Origin: Acidobacteriota bacterium
Lineage (GTDB): Bacteria > Acidobacteriota > Terriglobia > Terriglobales > Acidobacteriaceae
Assembly: GCA_013289875.1 (NCBI GenBank)
Contig: JABCZC010000048.1
Coordinates: 1-33,867 of the forward strand
Direction of reading: 5' to 3'
Length of the DNA: 33,867 nt
Shown: piece by piece, positions 23,705-31,426 of the stretch
How the letters are laid out: each line of letters begins with the position of its first letter
Numbering within the stretch: the first letter of the stretch is position 1
The notes under the pieces: model-generated
The model's database searches: none
Told to the model about the DNA's origin: nothing
What the model saw: the letters and a program-made list of their open reading frames with translations, nothing else
Program-made: the position numbers and the translations under genes

Positions 23705-24124
23705 ATGGTCAAACTCTGCAGCGAGATTCTTCCTACCGGTTCCCGATGTGCCCAGTTCGCCCTGAGGGGCCGGGCCTGGTGGCGCGCCCACGCGACCGCC
23801 ATCCAGCGGGAAAGTAACGCGGACGCTCGCCAGCTTATCGAAATGATTCGCGGGATGGATACCTTCACCGTGAGCGCTACGCTTTGCACCATCCTGGACT
23901 GCCTCCGCAAGAAACTCATTCCGCCCCTGCAGGCCCAGGCGATTTTCGACGCCGCAACCATCCGGCTCGAACAGTTGGCCGAGCAACAGCTCAACGCGCA
24001 CCGGCGCATAACTCCAATCGATACAATGAGTCCCAATAATCCTCTTTCGAATGAATCGGTTACAGGCCCACACTCTCACCCTGGACATAACTCCCATGGA
24101 CACAATCGATTACAGCAATCTTGA
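23705..24124 (+). CDS. Hypothetical protein with a C-x9-C-x13-H N-terminal motif (acidobacterial type)
   Basis: 139 residues from the ATG at 23705 behind AAGGAG. The N-terminus, 'LCSEILPTGSRC' then 'ALRGRAWWRAH', follows a pattern common in Acidobacteriota hypothetical proteins (C...G-x-R-C...AL-x-G-x-x-(W/Y)-C-x-x-H), probably a small zinc site. Here the third Cys appears replaced by Trp26, leaving C5, C15 and H29. A helical region follows ('ADARQLIEMIRGMDTFTVSATLCTILDCLRKKLIPPLQAQAIFDAA', then 'LEQLAEQQLNAHRR'). The last 30 residues are low-complexity and His-rich and coincide with a cluster of nucleotide repeats, so the stop codon may differ in relatives. Function is unknown. Confidence 0.65.
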   Translation: MVKLCSEILPTGSRCAQFALRGRAWWRAHATAIQRESNADARQLIEMIRGMDTFTVSATLCTILDCLRKKLIPPLQAQAIFDAATIRLEQLAEQQLNAHRRITPIDTMSPNNPLSNESVTGPHSHPGHNSHGHNRLQQS

Positions 24125-24184
24125 ATGGAATGAATGGGTTACAGATTGTTGTCACATAAGTAGAACGGAATCAATCGGTTTCAA
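24016..24184 (+). repeat. Cluster of five degenerate AATCGGTTACAG repeats
   Basis: Related 12-mers occur at 24016 (AATCGATACA), 24054 (AATCGGTTACAG), 24104 (AATCGATTACAG), 24133 (AATGGGTTACAG) and 24173 (AATCGGTTTCAA), all on the plus strand, 29-50 bp apart. They straddle the end of the small gene and the PQQ-dehydrogenase upstream region. Confidence 0.65.
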
Positions 24185-24200
24185 AATCGCCACAAAGACG

Positions 24201-24220
24201 GGGGAGGGGGTACCCTCCCC
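24201..24220. repeat. GC palindrome GGGGAGGG-GGTA-CCCTCCCC, copy 1
   Basis: An 8-bp perfect stem with a GGTA loop. A close relative is at 32823-32842. It lies 100 bp before the PQQ dehydrogenase start. Confidence 0.65.
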
Positions 24221-24319
24221 ACCCGCTGCCGCGCGATCTATTCTCTTGCCCCATGATTGCGGCTTCTGACAGATGTGACCTATCCTGATCCAGTCGTTCT
24301 AACAGGCTGAAATCCGGAT

Positions 24320-25882
24320 ATGAACCTCTTGAAGAAAGCACTTGTAGTTGTAGCAGTCGTCTTTGCGTGGAGCGCCTTCCCTCACCTGCTCCCGGCGCAG
24401 AATGTTGATAGGGCCATGCTGCTCAAGCCGCCCGCCGACAGTTGGCCGAGCTATCACGGAGACTACTCCGGCCGCCGCCACAGCAAGCTGACCCAGATTA
24501 CGCCGCAGAACGTGAACAACCTCGGTCTCGCCTGGGCATTCCAGACCGAGCGTACCGCCGTCATCAAGTCCTCGCCGCTCCTGGTCGATGGAGTCTTGTA
24601 CTTCACCATCCCCGACAACGTGTGGGCGGTGGATGCCCGCTCCGGACACCAGCTCTGGCACTATACCTATCCGCCCAACAAGGGCGACCACATCGGCCAG
24701 CGCGGCGTGGGAATCTATAAGGACTGGGTGTTCTTCACCTCTCCGGATGCGCACCTCGTCTCGCTGAACGCCAAAGACGGGACGGTGCGATGGATCGTAC
24801 AGATCGCCGACGTCGAGCAGGGTTACTGGGCGACGATGGCGCCGCTGATCGTGGGCAACCACGTAATCATCGGCGTGGGGGGCGATCTGGACAATCTCCC
24901 CACCTTCGTCCGCTCGGTCGACCCGGAGACCGGTAAGACGCAGTGGCAATGGAATGTGACGGCACCCGCGGGTACTCCCGGGGCTTCTACTGGGGGGACG
25001 ACCTGGATGGCCGGCACGTACGATCCCGATCTGAACCTTATTTTCTGGGGAACGGGCAATCCTACTCCGGTGCTGAATGGTACTTCGCGCCCTGGCGACA
25101 ACCTCTACACCTGCAGCATCGTTGCCCTGAATCCTGATACTGGGAAGCTGGTGTGGGGCTTTCAGGCCTCACCCCACGACACTCACGACTGGGACGCCGT
25201 CGAGATCCCGGTGCTGGTCGACGGCATCTTCCGGGGCCACCCCCGCAAGATGCTGATGCAGTCTTCCCGCAACGGATATTTCTTTGTGCTGGATCGAACC
25301 AACGGGAAGAACCTGCTGACCGTGCCTTTCGGTCCTGTGAACTGGGCGCTCGGCGTCGACAAGCAGGGACGTCCGATCCCCAACCCAGCCAAAGAGCCAG
25401 CACCTGACGGCCGTCTGATCGCGCCTGACGAGGGCGGCCTGACCAACTTCCGGTCGCCCAGCTTCGATCCGAAGACGGGCCTGTTTATCGTAGATTCCCA
25501 CCCCAGCTGGAGTATCTATTTCTCAAAGCCCGCAGATGGCACCTACGGATGGGCCGGCGGGGATTACGGCTTGTGGGGCAAGGGCGTCATCGAGGCTATT
25601 GACTACCAGACGGGCAAGATTCGCTGGAGCCACGAAGTCGGCCCGGGAGGATCAGGCGCTGGCGTGTTGACGACCGATTCCGGGCTGACCTTCACTGGCG
25701 ACGCTCAGGGGAACTTTCTCGCCCTGGATACGGCCAATGGAAAGACACTGTGGCACGCGGGTTCAGGAGGAAACATCGGCAGCTCACCGATCACCTACAT
25801 GCTCGACGGCCAGCAATATCTCCTGACCAGCGGCGGCGGGGTGCTGTTCGCCTGGAAACTTCCCGGCGTAGGTCATTACTGA
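24320..25882 (+). CDS. PQQ-dependent dehydrogenase (quinoprotein alcohol dehydrogenase-like), exported
   Basis: 520 residues with a signal peptide ('ALVVVAVVFAWSAFPHLLPA', cleavage near residue 26). The mature protein is an eight-bladed PQQ propeller with W-motif repeats ('VWAVDARSGHQLWHY', 'VSLNAKDGTVRW', 'IVALNPDTGKLVWGFQ', 'IEAIDYQTGKIRW', 'FLALDTANGKTLWH'), 'WGTGNPTP' (243-250) and 'SPHDTHDWDAVE'. In this last motif D290 matches the catalytic Asp, and D292, two residues later, matches the extra Asp of lanthanide-dependent enzymes such as XoxF. There is no C-terminal cytochrome c domain and no adjacent-Cys pair, and it is shorter than typical methanol dehydrogenase (about 600). It probably oxidises an alcohol or aldehyde in the periplasm. 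No cytochrome or pqq genes are nearby. Confidence 0.88.
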   Translation: MNLLKKALVVVAVVFAWSAFPHLLPAQNVDRAMLLKPPADSWPSYHGDYSGRRHSKLTQITPQNVNNLGLAWAFQTERTAVIKSSPLLVDGVLYFTIPDNVWAVDARSGHQLWHYTYPPNKGDHIGQRGVGIYKDWVFFTSPDAHLVSLNAKDGTVRWIVQIADVEQGYWATMAPLIVGNHVIIGVGGDLDNLPTFVRSVDPETGKTQWQWNVTAPAGTPGASTGGTTWMAGTYDPDLNLIFWGTGNPTPVLNGTSRPGDNLYTCSIVALNPDTGKLVWGFQASPHDTHDWDAVEIPVLVDGIFRGHPRKMLMQSSRNGYFFVLDRTNGKNLLTVPFGPVNWALGVDKQGRPIPNPAKEPAPDGRLIAPDEGGLTNFRSPSFDPKTGLFIVDSHPSWSIYFSKPADGTYGWAGGDYGLWGKGVIEAIDYQTGKIRWSHEVGPGGSGAGVLTTDSGLTFTGDAQGNFLALDTANGKTLWHAGSGGNIGSSPITYMLDGQQYLLTSGGGVLFAWKLPGVGHY

Positions 25883-25979
25883 GCGGAATTTCACCAACGC
25901 GGATGCTGGTTCCCTGCAAATCTTACAGCTCTCGATTGGGCCAGCCGAGCGGCAGTTCCCTCAATGATCGCGCCCTTTC

Positions 25980-27485
25980 CTAATGTGTCTGTGGACCGAC
26001 GAATTGATACCCAGCTTCCGGGAATGGACTTGACTCAGTTTTGAGCAGTTCGCTCTTGCCTCGAAGCGTTTGGTCAAAGAATGCCAAGGCGAATTGACGA
26101 ACAATCAAGAGTTCCCGCCTCGCGGGAATCGCTCCTTCGCCCGACAGAGCTTTGAATGGAGAGACGAGCACTTTATCGGTGAAGCTTAAGTGTGTGCTCC
26201 CGTGCAAGAAAACGCGAGAGCCGCCAAACTTCTGGAGCATTGCTCTGTCGCTGTCATCGAGTGCAGCATTGACACCTTGAAAGTTGTTGAATCGGCTTCG
26301 CTCCTCGGCCGTAGCAGGCGGGGCAACATCCTCGGTCATGAACATGAAGGGCTTGGAAAGACCTGTCAGCCGTACTTCACCCCAAAGCGATCCGTCGATG
26401 TCCAGGGCGGCACGGATGCGGGGATCGTCGTGGCACACCTGCGCTGCTACCGCTCCGCCAAACGAGTGACCAAAGGCGCCAACATTGTTTGTATCTAGGT
26501 GGCCGTGGAAAGGGCTATCCGGATCGGTGTTCATTTTTTCGAGTTGGTTGAGTACGAAGATGGTGTCGGCTGCCTGGGTCACCAATTCTCTTGCAGCAGC
26601 AGCCTCGATCGTCTCCAGGCTGTTTGTGCTGAAATCCATTTCCGGAGACGGCGCGAAATGGATCACACGTCCGTCGGGAAAACCCACCGGCTCGGAATTG
26701 TAAGGATGATCGATCCCGACAACCACATATCCATGGCTTGCCAGGTCCTCGACGAGGTAAGTGTTCTGGGTTCGACGGCCGTTCCAGGCAGGACTAAAGA
26801 GGAGAACCGGAAAGATACCGCTCGCGAGTACCGGAGCGTTCCACCGGGAGTGAGTCGGCAGCACACTTTGGTAGGACGAAATGAACGTAGTCTCGGCGCG
26901 CCTGCGGTACGGGGCATACGGATTGCGTCCCGAGCCAGCGGGATACCAGATCTGAATCATCAGCTCGCGCTTGCGGCTGTTGTCATGCTTTTCCACACGG
27001 CTGGTATCCACCAAATAGATCACGCGGGTGCCGATAGCGTCGGGTCCAGTCGGCCGCGGGAGACGAAACATGGGGAGTGCTGTCGAAAAACACACCGCAG
27101 CGAGTGCCAATACGATGATGGCCCACGCACCCACATTCGCCATCACGCCGGTCGACTTTTCTGTGATCACAAGAATCGCGAATATACCTGCTCCGAGATA
27201 GGCAGGTACCATCTGCCAGTGTGCACCCTCGAGAGCGAGATGTAAGAGCAGGACGATCAACGTCAATCCCAGCACCAGCACCGCTCTTTTTCGGTTTCGA
27301 CTCATCAGGCTCCAAAGAGCGAAGATGAGGAGCAGAGCGACGATGGCAAGTTCGAGAGCACGCATAGGCATCAAGCTTTCCGATTGAAGAATGGCAGCAT
27401 GCAGATCCATATCTCTAACCTGCGGCCCATCCAGACATTCTTGTCTATGAGCCGACGCGACAGAGATGGAATCCAATTTGTCCAT
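25980..27485 (-). CDS. Membrane-anchored alpha/beta hydrolase (PAF-acetylhydrolase-like)
   Basis: About 500 residues. The N-terminal third has four predicted helices ('LELAIVALLLIFALWSL', 'AVLVLGLTLIVLLLHLAL', 'YLGAGIFAILVI', 'GAWAIIVLALAAVCF'). The rest is an extracytoplasmic alpha/beta hydrolase with the nucleophile elbow G-H-S-F-G-G, preceded by 'FPVLLFSPAWNGRRTQNTYLVEDLASHGYVVVGIDHPY', and a catalytic His in 'GSTHLSFTD'. The arrangement matches platelet-activating-factor acetylhydrolase (isoform II)-like bacterial esterases, which cleave short-chain phospholipid esters; the true substrate is unknown. Start choice is uncertain: the ATG at 27485 is the first, but the Met about 26 or 40 codons later, just before the first helix, is also plausible. 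It is divergent from the ABC exporter operon. Confidence 0.82.
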   Translation of the reverse strand: MDKLDSISVASAHRQECLDGPQVRDMDLHAAILQSESLMPMRALELAIVALLLIFALWSLMSRNRKRAVLVLGLTLIVLLLHLALEGAHWQMVPAYLGAGIFAILVITEKSTGVMANVGAWAIIVLALAAVCFSTALPMFRLPRPTGPDAIGTRVIYLVDTSRVEKHDNSRKRELMIQIWYPAGSGRNPYAPYRRRAETTFISSYQSVLPTHSRWNAPVLASGIFPVLLFSPAWNGRRTQNTYLVEDLASHGYVVVGIDHPYNSEPVGFPDGRVIHFAPSPEMDFSTNSLETIEAAAARELVTQAADTIFVLNQLEKMNTDPDSPFHGHLDTNNVGAFGHSFGGAVAAQVCHDDPRIRAALDIDGSLWGEVRLTGLSKPFMFMTEDVAPPATAEERSRFNNFQGVNAALDDSDRAMLQKFGGSRVFLHGSTHLSFTDKVLVSPFKALSGEGAIPARRELLIVRQFALAFFDQTLRGKSELLKTESSPFPEAGYQFVGPQTH

Positions 27486-27627
27486 GATCACACATGCGAG
27501 TTTTGGGGAGAACGCACGATCCGAAGCATGATGGAATAATTACGGCCGTCCTGGCCAGGATCACGAAATGATCGCCTTTTCCCCATCGTGCCGAACCCAA
27601 GATTGGGAAGGATGCGTGAGACCGTAA

Positions 27628-27655
27628 TGACATGTGTCACCTTCGATTGGTGACA
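27628..27655 (+). promoter_or_regulatory. TGTCA/TGACA operator-like array upstream of the ABC operon
   Basis: TGACA-TG-TGTCA (27628-27639) overlaps TGTCACC-N7-GGTGACA (27635-27655), giving three half sites of one inverted pattern in 28 bp. It lies 58 nt before the ATPase start and is a candidate site for the response regulator at the end of the operon. Confidence 0.55.
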
Positions 27656-27713
27656 GACCCCACTGCCACCGAACTCGCTATGGAGCGATGCTGTTTCTTG
27701 TAAAGGAGACATC

Positions 27714-28697
27714 ATGTCCGCATCGACACTTGCTTCGGGATTTCACGTCGAGCCTCTTACAGTTCCCTTCCCGGCAGGCTCGCACGCTGGCAGCGCCATT
27801 GCGCGTTTGCACTCGGCCACCAAGCGTTATGGCCAGATTACGGCGCTCGACCGGCTGACGCTGAATCTGTATCCAGGCGAAGTGGTCGCGCTGCTGGGGC
27901 CGAACGGTGCGGGAAAAACGACTGCGGTTCGGTTGCTGCTGGGGTTGATCGCGCCAACCTCTGGTAGCGTGCGGGTGATGGGGCGTGACCCTCGGGACGC
28001 CTCCGCCCGCACCAGCATTGGGGCGATGCTGCAGGTGACGCGGGTTCCGGAAACACTGCGCGTTCGTGAGCATATCGATCTCTTCCGAAGCTACTATCCC
28101 AATCCTCTTCCGGCGGCGGTAATCGTTCGTATCGCACGCCTGGAAGACCTGGAGAATCGCTTCTTCGGCAAACTTTCCGGCGGACAAAAGCAGCGCGTGT
28201 TGTTTGCACTGGCGCTGGCAGGCAATCCCGACCTGATTTTTCTCGATGAGCCAACGGTGGGTATGGACATCGAGTCGCGGCGCGGACTGTGGGACCAGGT
28301 GCGATCTCTGTCAGCGCAGGGGAAGACGGTTCTGCTCACGACGCATTATCTGGAAGAAGCGGATATGCTGGCCAGCCGCGTCGTTGTGATCAACAAAGGC
28401 AAGGTAATGGCCGAGGGCACTCCCGCACAGATCAAGCATCAGGTCGGCGGCCGGCGCATCCGGTGCATCACACAGCTTGAAGAATCGTTTCTGCTTACAC
28501 TGCCTTCCGTTGTCAGCGTTAAGCGCGATCGCGAGGCTGTGATTGTCACGACGAGCGAAGCGGAGAGGGTCGTTCGGGAAATGCTGCGAAACGATATAAC
28601 GCTCTACGGCCTGGAGATTTCAGCACCCGGACTGGAAGATGCGTTTCTGGCGCTCACGGGGTCTGATGCGCCAGATTCTGAGAACACCACTCATTGA
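27714..28697 (+). CDS. ABC transporter ATP-binding protein (drug/lipid-export type)
   Basis: 327 residues with all ATPase motifs: Walker A GPNGAGKTT (62-70), signature LSGGQKQR, Walker B 'LIFLDEP' and the H-loop 'TTHYLEEAD'. The C-terminal 90 residues are the extension seen in DrrA/CcmA-like exporters. Ribosome site AAAGGAG 8 nt before ATG. It is the first gene of a four-gene plus-strand unit with an ABC-2 permease (32 nt gap), a histidine kinase and a response regulator. In similar operons (YxjML/DesKR-adjacent exporters) the kinase senses envelope or membrane disturbance and induces the exporter. The first 30 residues precede the ABC domain and are not conserved. Confidence 0.95.
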   Translation: MSASTLASGFHVEPLTVPFPAGSHAGSAIARLHSATKRYGQITALDRLTLNLYPGEVVALLGPNGAGKTTAVRLLLGLIAPTSGSVRVMGRDPRDASARTSIGAMLQVTRVPETLRVREHIDLFRSYYPNPLPAAVIVRIARLEDLENRFFGKLSGGQKQRVLFALALAGNPDLIFLDEPTVGMDIESRRGLWDQVRSLSAQGKTVLLTTHYLEEADMLASRVVVINKGKVMAEGTPAQIKHQVGGRRIRCITQLEESFLLTLPSVVSVKRDREAVIVTTSEAERVVREMLRNDITLYGLEISAPGLEDAFLALTGSDAPDSENTTH

Positions 28698-28700
28698 ATT

Positions 28701-28719
28701 TGTAACTTCATCAGTTACA
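28701..28719 (+). promoter_or_regulatory. Intercistronic hairpin abutting a ribosome site
   Basis: TGTAACT, loop TCATC, AGTTACA is a perfect 7-bp stem in the 32-nt gap between the ATPase and permease genes. Its right arm ends on the AGGAG ribosome site of the permease, so folding could tune permease translation relative to the ATPase. Confidence 0.5.
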
Positions 28720-28729
28720 GGAGACATAC

Positions 28730-29518
28730 ATGGCTACCGCAGTTATCGCCGCGCGTCCGCAATCCTTGGGTTTTCGCTACTACATACACGTTCTTAGGCA
28801 GGAGATCCGCTACGAATTTCTGAAAATGCTGCGGATGCGCGTATTTTCGCTCTCCGTCGTCGGCTTCCCGGTCATGTTTTACCTGCTGTTTGGCGTGGCC
28901 AATCGCCACACCGAGTTTGCCCGTTATCTGCTGGCCAGCTATAGCTGCTTTGGAATGGTGGGAGCGTCGCTCTTCGGTTTAGGGGCGGGGATCGCTGGAG
29001 AACGGGTACAGGGATGGCTCGAATTGAAACAGGCTAGCCCCATGCCGAGGCTGGCATATCTGGTGGCAAAGACCGTGTCGTGCGCGGGCTTCGCGATGCT
29101 TATTGTTGCGTTGCTCATAACGATCGGCCTGACGCTGGGTGGCGTAACCATGAGCGTTGCAGAAGGCGCGAAGCTGATCGGAATCACTTTGGCCGGCGCG
29201 ATTCCCTTCGCCAGCATGGGTCTACTGCTTGCGCTGCTGATGCCGGCTAACGCAGCTCCGGGGGTCATCAATCTGATTTATCTGCCCATGTCGTTCTGCT
29301 CCGGACTCTGGATGCCGCTCAGCATGCTGCCACACTGGATGCAGAAGATTGCGCCGGCTCTCCCGACTTATCACTATGCCCAGCTCGCGCTGAATATCTT
29401 TGGTTACGCGCGGAGCGGCACAGGTATGCTAGCGCACTGGGAGGCTCTGTTAGGCTTTACTTGCCTGATGCTGGGCGCTGCCTGGCTCATCTTTACCCGG
29501 AGTGAGGCGAAGGCGTGA
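28730..29518 (+). CDS. ABC-2-type transporter permease
   Basis: 262 residues with six predicted membrane helices. The first follows 'FLKMLRMRVFSLSVVGFPVMFYLLFGV', and later ones include 'SYSCFGMVGASLFGLGAGIA', 'TVSCAGFAMLIVALLITIGL', 'GITLAGAIPFASMGLLLALL' and 'NLIYLPMSFCSGLWMPL-MLPHWMQ'. This is the ABC-2 membrane subunit pattern. With the preceding ATPase it forms a homodimeric exporter. The kinase gene begins at the GTG that overlaps this gene's stop codon (4-nt overlap), so expression is coupled. Confidence 0.93.
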   Translation: MATAVIAARPQSLGFRYYIHVLRQEIRYEFLKMLRMRVFSLSVVGFPVMFYLLFGVANRHTEFARYLLASYSCFGMVGASLFGLGAGIAGERVQGWLELKQASPMPRLAYLVAKTVSCAGFAMLIVALLITIGLTLGGVTMSVAEGAKLIGITLAGAIPFASMGLLLALLMPANAAPGVINLIYLPMSFCSGLWMPLSMLPHWMQKIAPALPTYHYAQLALNIFGYARSGTGMLAHWEALLGFTCLMLGAAWLIFTRSEAKA

Positions 29519-30741
29519 GCAAAGAGAACCATGACGAGCGTCTGACGTTCAATCCCCTGGAATGCAGCGGGGAGCGCCCCGGCCACATGCTCCGTAACAA
29601 GCTGTCGAAAAAGGTAGGGCCCGTGCGAGGCAAGCGCAGCGACCTCTGGGACTTTATCTGGCTGGTCTACTCGGTGTTTTTCTTCATCGAGCCGATCAGC
29701 CGGCATGACCGGAATTTCTGGCTTCGCTTCGGCATTGTCTATGCCATTTTTCTGGCGATCTACACGGGCATGGTCTTCGCCAAGAATCGCAGGACAAACT
29801 ACCTGCTGCTGGGGATGCTTGGCCTGCTGGCTGCGTGCTACGTTCCGCTGGACCAGGGCTCGATTGGAATGTTCGTCTATGTGACGGCCTTCATTCCGTT
29901 CGTCACCGAATCGCTGGCCATCTGCCTGGGCACGGTTGTGGCGGTCTGCGCAACTATCGCAATCGAAGGCTTTATCTTTCACATGAGCCCGTGGGCCTGG
30001 GGCTTCGGGGCATTCTTTGCGCTTGTGGTCGGCGTTACGAACCTGTTCACCGCGCAGCGGATACGAGCGCACTCGAAACTGCAGCTAGCACACGAAGAGA
30101 TTGAACAGCTTGCCAAGCTGGCCGAACGCGAACGCATAGCTCGCGATCTGCACGACGTGCTGGGCCACACGCTTTCGGTGATCGTGCTGAAATCGGAACT
30201 TGCCGGGCGGCTGTTTGTGCGCGATCCGGAGCGGGCGGCTGCCGAGATTGCCGATGTGGAGAAGATCTCGCGCAAGGCCCTCGGCGAAGTGCGCGAGGCC
30301 ATCCGCGGGTATCGCGCGGAGGGGCTGGCGGCCGAGATCACGCGCGCTCGCAACGTTCTGGATGCGGCGGACGTGACGCTGGTGTGCGAGGAGCAGCCTC
30401 CGGCGTTGAAGCCCGCGGAAGAAACGGTCGTGTCACTGGTACTACGCGAGGCGGTGACGAACATTGTCCGTCATGCGCAGGCGAGCCATTGCCGGATGCG
30501 CTTCTCCACTCAGGATGGAAATACGTGTTTCATCGTTGAAGACGACGGGCGCGGCGGGGTTCGGGAAGATGGCAGCGGAGTTCGAGGCATGCGCGAGCGG
30601 GTAGAGGCGCTCGGCGGGCGTTTCACAATTGGAGCCAGCGTAAGTGGGAAATCCGGCACGCTGGTGAGAATAGAACTGCCCGCGAACAATGTGGATCGGG
30701 AACCGGAAACTGCCGAGCTTCCGATGAAATCAACCCCATGA
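29515..30741 (+). CDS. Sensor histidine kinase, DesK/NarL-type (HisKA_3)
   Basis: 408 residues. Helices span about 47-60, 72-90, 97-112, 116-131, 135-156 and 160-178 with very short loops, so the sensor is intramembrane, as in DesK, a membrane-thickness sensor. The phosphorylation site H213 lies in 'ERERIARDLHDVLGHTLSVI', the HisKA_3 signature. The ATPase part has 'VLREAVTNIVRHAQASHC' (N box), 'EDDGRGG' and 'GVRGMRERVEALGG'. It starts with GTG inside the permease stop and ends 4 nt into the response regulator gene, so permease, kinase and regulator are all translationally linked. Confidence 0.95.
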   Translation: MSKENHDERLTFNPLECSGERPGHMLRNKLSKKVGPVRGKRSDLWDFIWLVYSVFFFIEPISRHDRNFWLRFGIVYAIFLAIYTGMVFAKNRRTNYLLLGMLGLLAACYVPLDQGSIGMFVYVTAFIPFVTESLAICLGTVVAVCATIAIEGFIFHMSPWAWGFGAFFALVVGVTNLFTAQRIRAHSKLQLAHEEIEQLAKLAERERIARDLHDVLGHTLSVIVLKSELAGRLFVRDPERAAAEIADVEKISRKALGEVREAIRGYRAEGLAAEITRARNVLDAADVTLVCEEQPPALKPAEETVVSLVLREAVTNIVRHAQASHCRMRFSTQDGNTCFIVEDDGRGGVREDGSGVRGMRERVEALGGRFTIGASVSGKSGTLVRIELPANNVDREPETAELPMKSTP

Positions 30742-31352
30742 GTCAATCCATCCGCGTAATTGTTGCCGAAGACCAGGCGATGGTGCTAGGTGCGCTGGCC
30801 GCGCTGCTGGAGACCGAGCCGGACATCACTGTCTGCGCCCGCTCCGCCAATGGGCGGGAGGCGCTTTCCGCGGTAGCAAAGCTCAAGCCCGATGTGCTGG
30901 TGACCGACATCGAGATGCCGGAGATGACGGGACTGACTCTGGCCGCCGAGGTACGCGAGCGGTATCCGCAGACGCGGGTAATGATCCTGACGACCTTTGC
31001 ACGGCCCGGCTATCTGCGCCGTGCTCTCGATGCCGGCGCGAAAGGCTACCTGCTGAAGGATCGTCCGGCAGCAGAGCTCGCCGAAGCGGTACGGCGGGTG
31101 CATCGCGGGTTGCGCGTGGTCGATCCCGACCTTGCAGCGGAGGCGTGGGATAGCGGAGCCGATCCGCTGACAGAACGCGAGCGGCAGATATTGTGGCGCG
31201 CCGGCGAGGGCAAATCGAGCCTGGAGATTGCTGAGGAACTGCACTTGTCCGAGGGTACAGTGCGGAATTATCTGTCGGAGGCAATCAGCAAGCTGGATGC
31301 CTCCAATCGAATTGACGCCGCACGGATTGCGCGGGCGAAGGGGTGGCTGTAG
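30738..31352 (+). CDS. Response regulator, NarL/DesR type with LuxR HTH
   Basis: 204 residues. The receiver domain has acidic D12 in 'AEDQ', phosphoacceptor D57 in 'VLVTDIEMPEMTG' and the conserved Lys of 'GYLLKD' near 106. The C-terminal LuxR-type HTH (about 137-200) reads 'DPLTERERQILWRAGEGKSSLEIAEELHLSEGTVRNYLSEAISKL'. It is the partner of the overlapping kinase. The probable target is the operon's own promoter region, where TGTCA/TGACA half sites lie at 27628-27655. The gene ends the four-gene unit and is convergent with the MscS gene. Confidence 0.95.
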   Translation: MSQSIRVIVAEDQAMVLGALAALLETEPDITVCARSANGREALSAVAKLKPDVLVTDIEMPEMTGLTLAAEVRERYPQTRVMILTTFARPGYLRRALDAGAKGYLLKDRPAAELAEAVRRVHRGLRVVDPDLAAEAWDSGADPLTERERQILWRAGEGKSSLEIAEELHLSEGTVRNYLSEAISKLDASNRIDAARIARAKGWL

Positions 31353-31426
31353 GCAATCTCGCCGATGAACTTCAGCTTGATTCTCCGGTAAAGGGGTTGG
31401 TCTGATTCGGCTTCGCCGCAGTAGGA

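Noticed and set aside
24016..24184. Repeat cluster considered as a CRISPR array
   Set aside because: Repeats are only 12 bp, degenerate and irregularly spaced (29-50 bp), with no cas genes in the window.
29404..30072. 222-codon minus-strand frame opposite the permease and kinase genes
   Set aside because: It is a shadow of the coding strand, rich in His, Gln and Arg, with no conserved motif.
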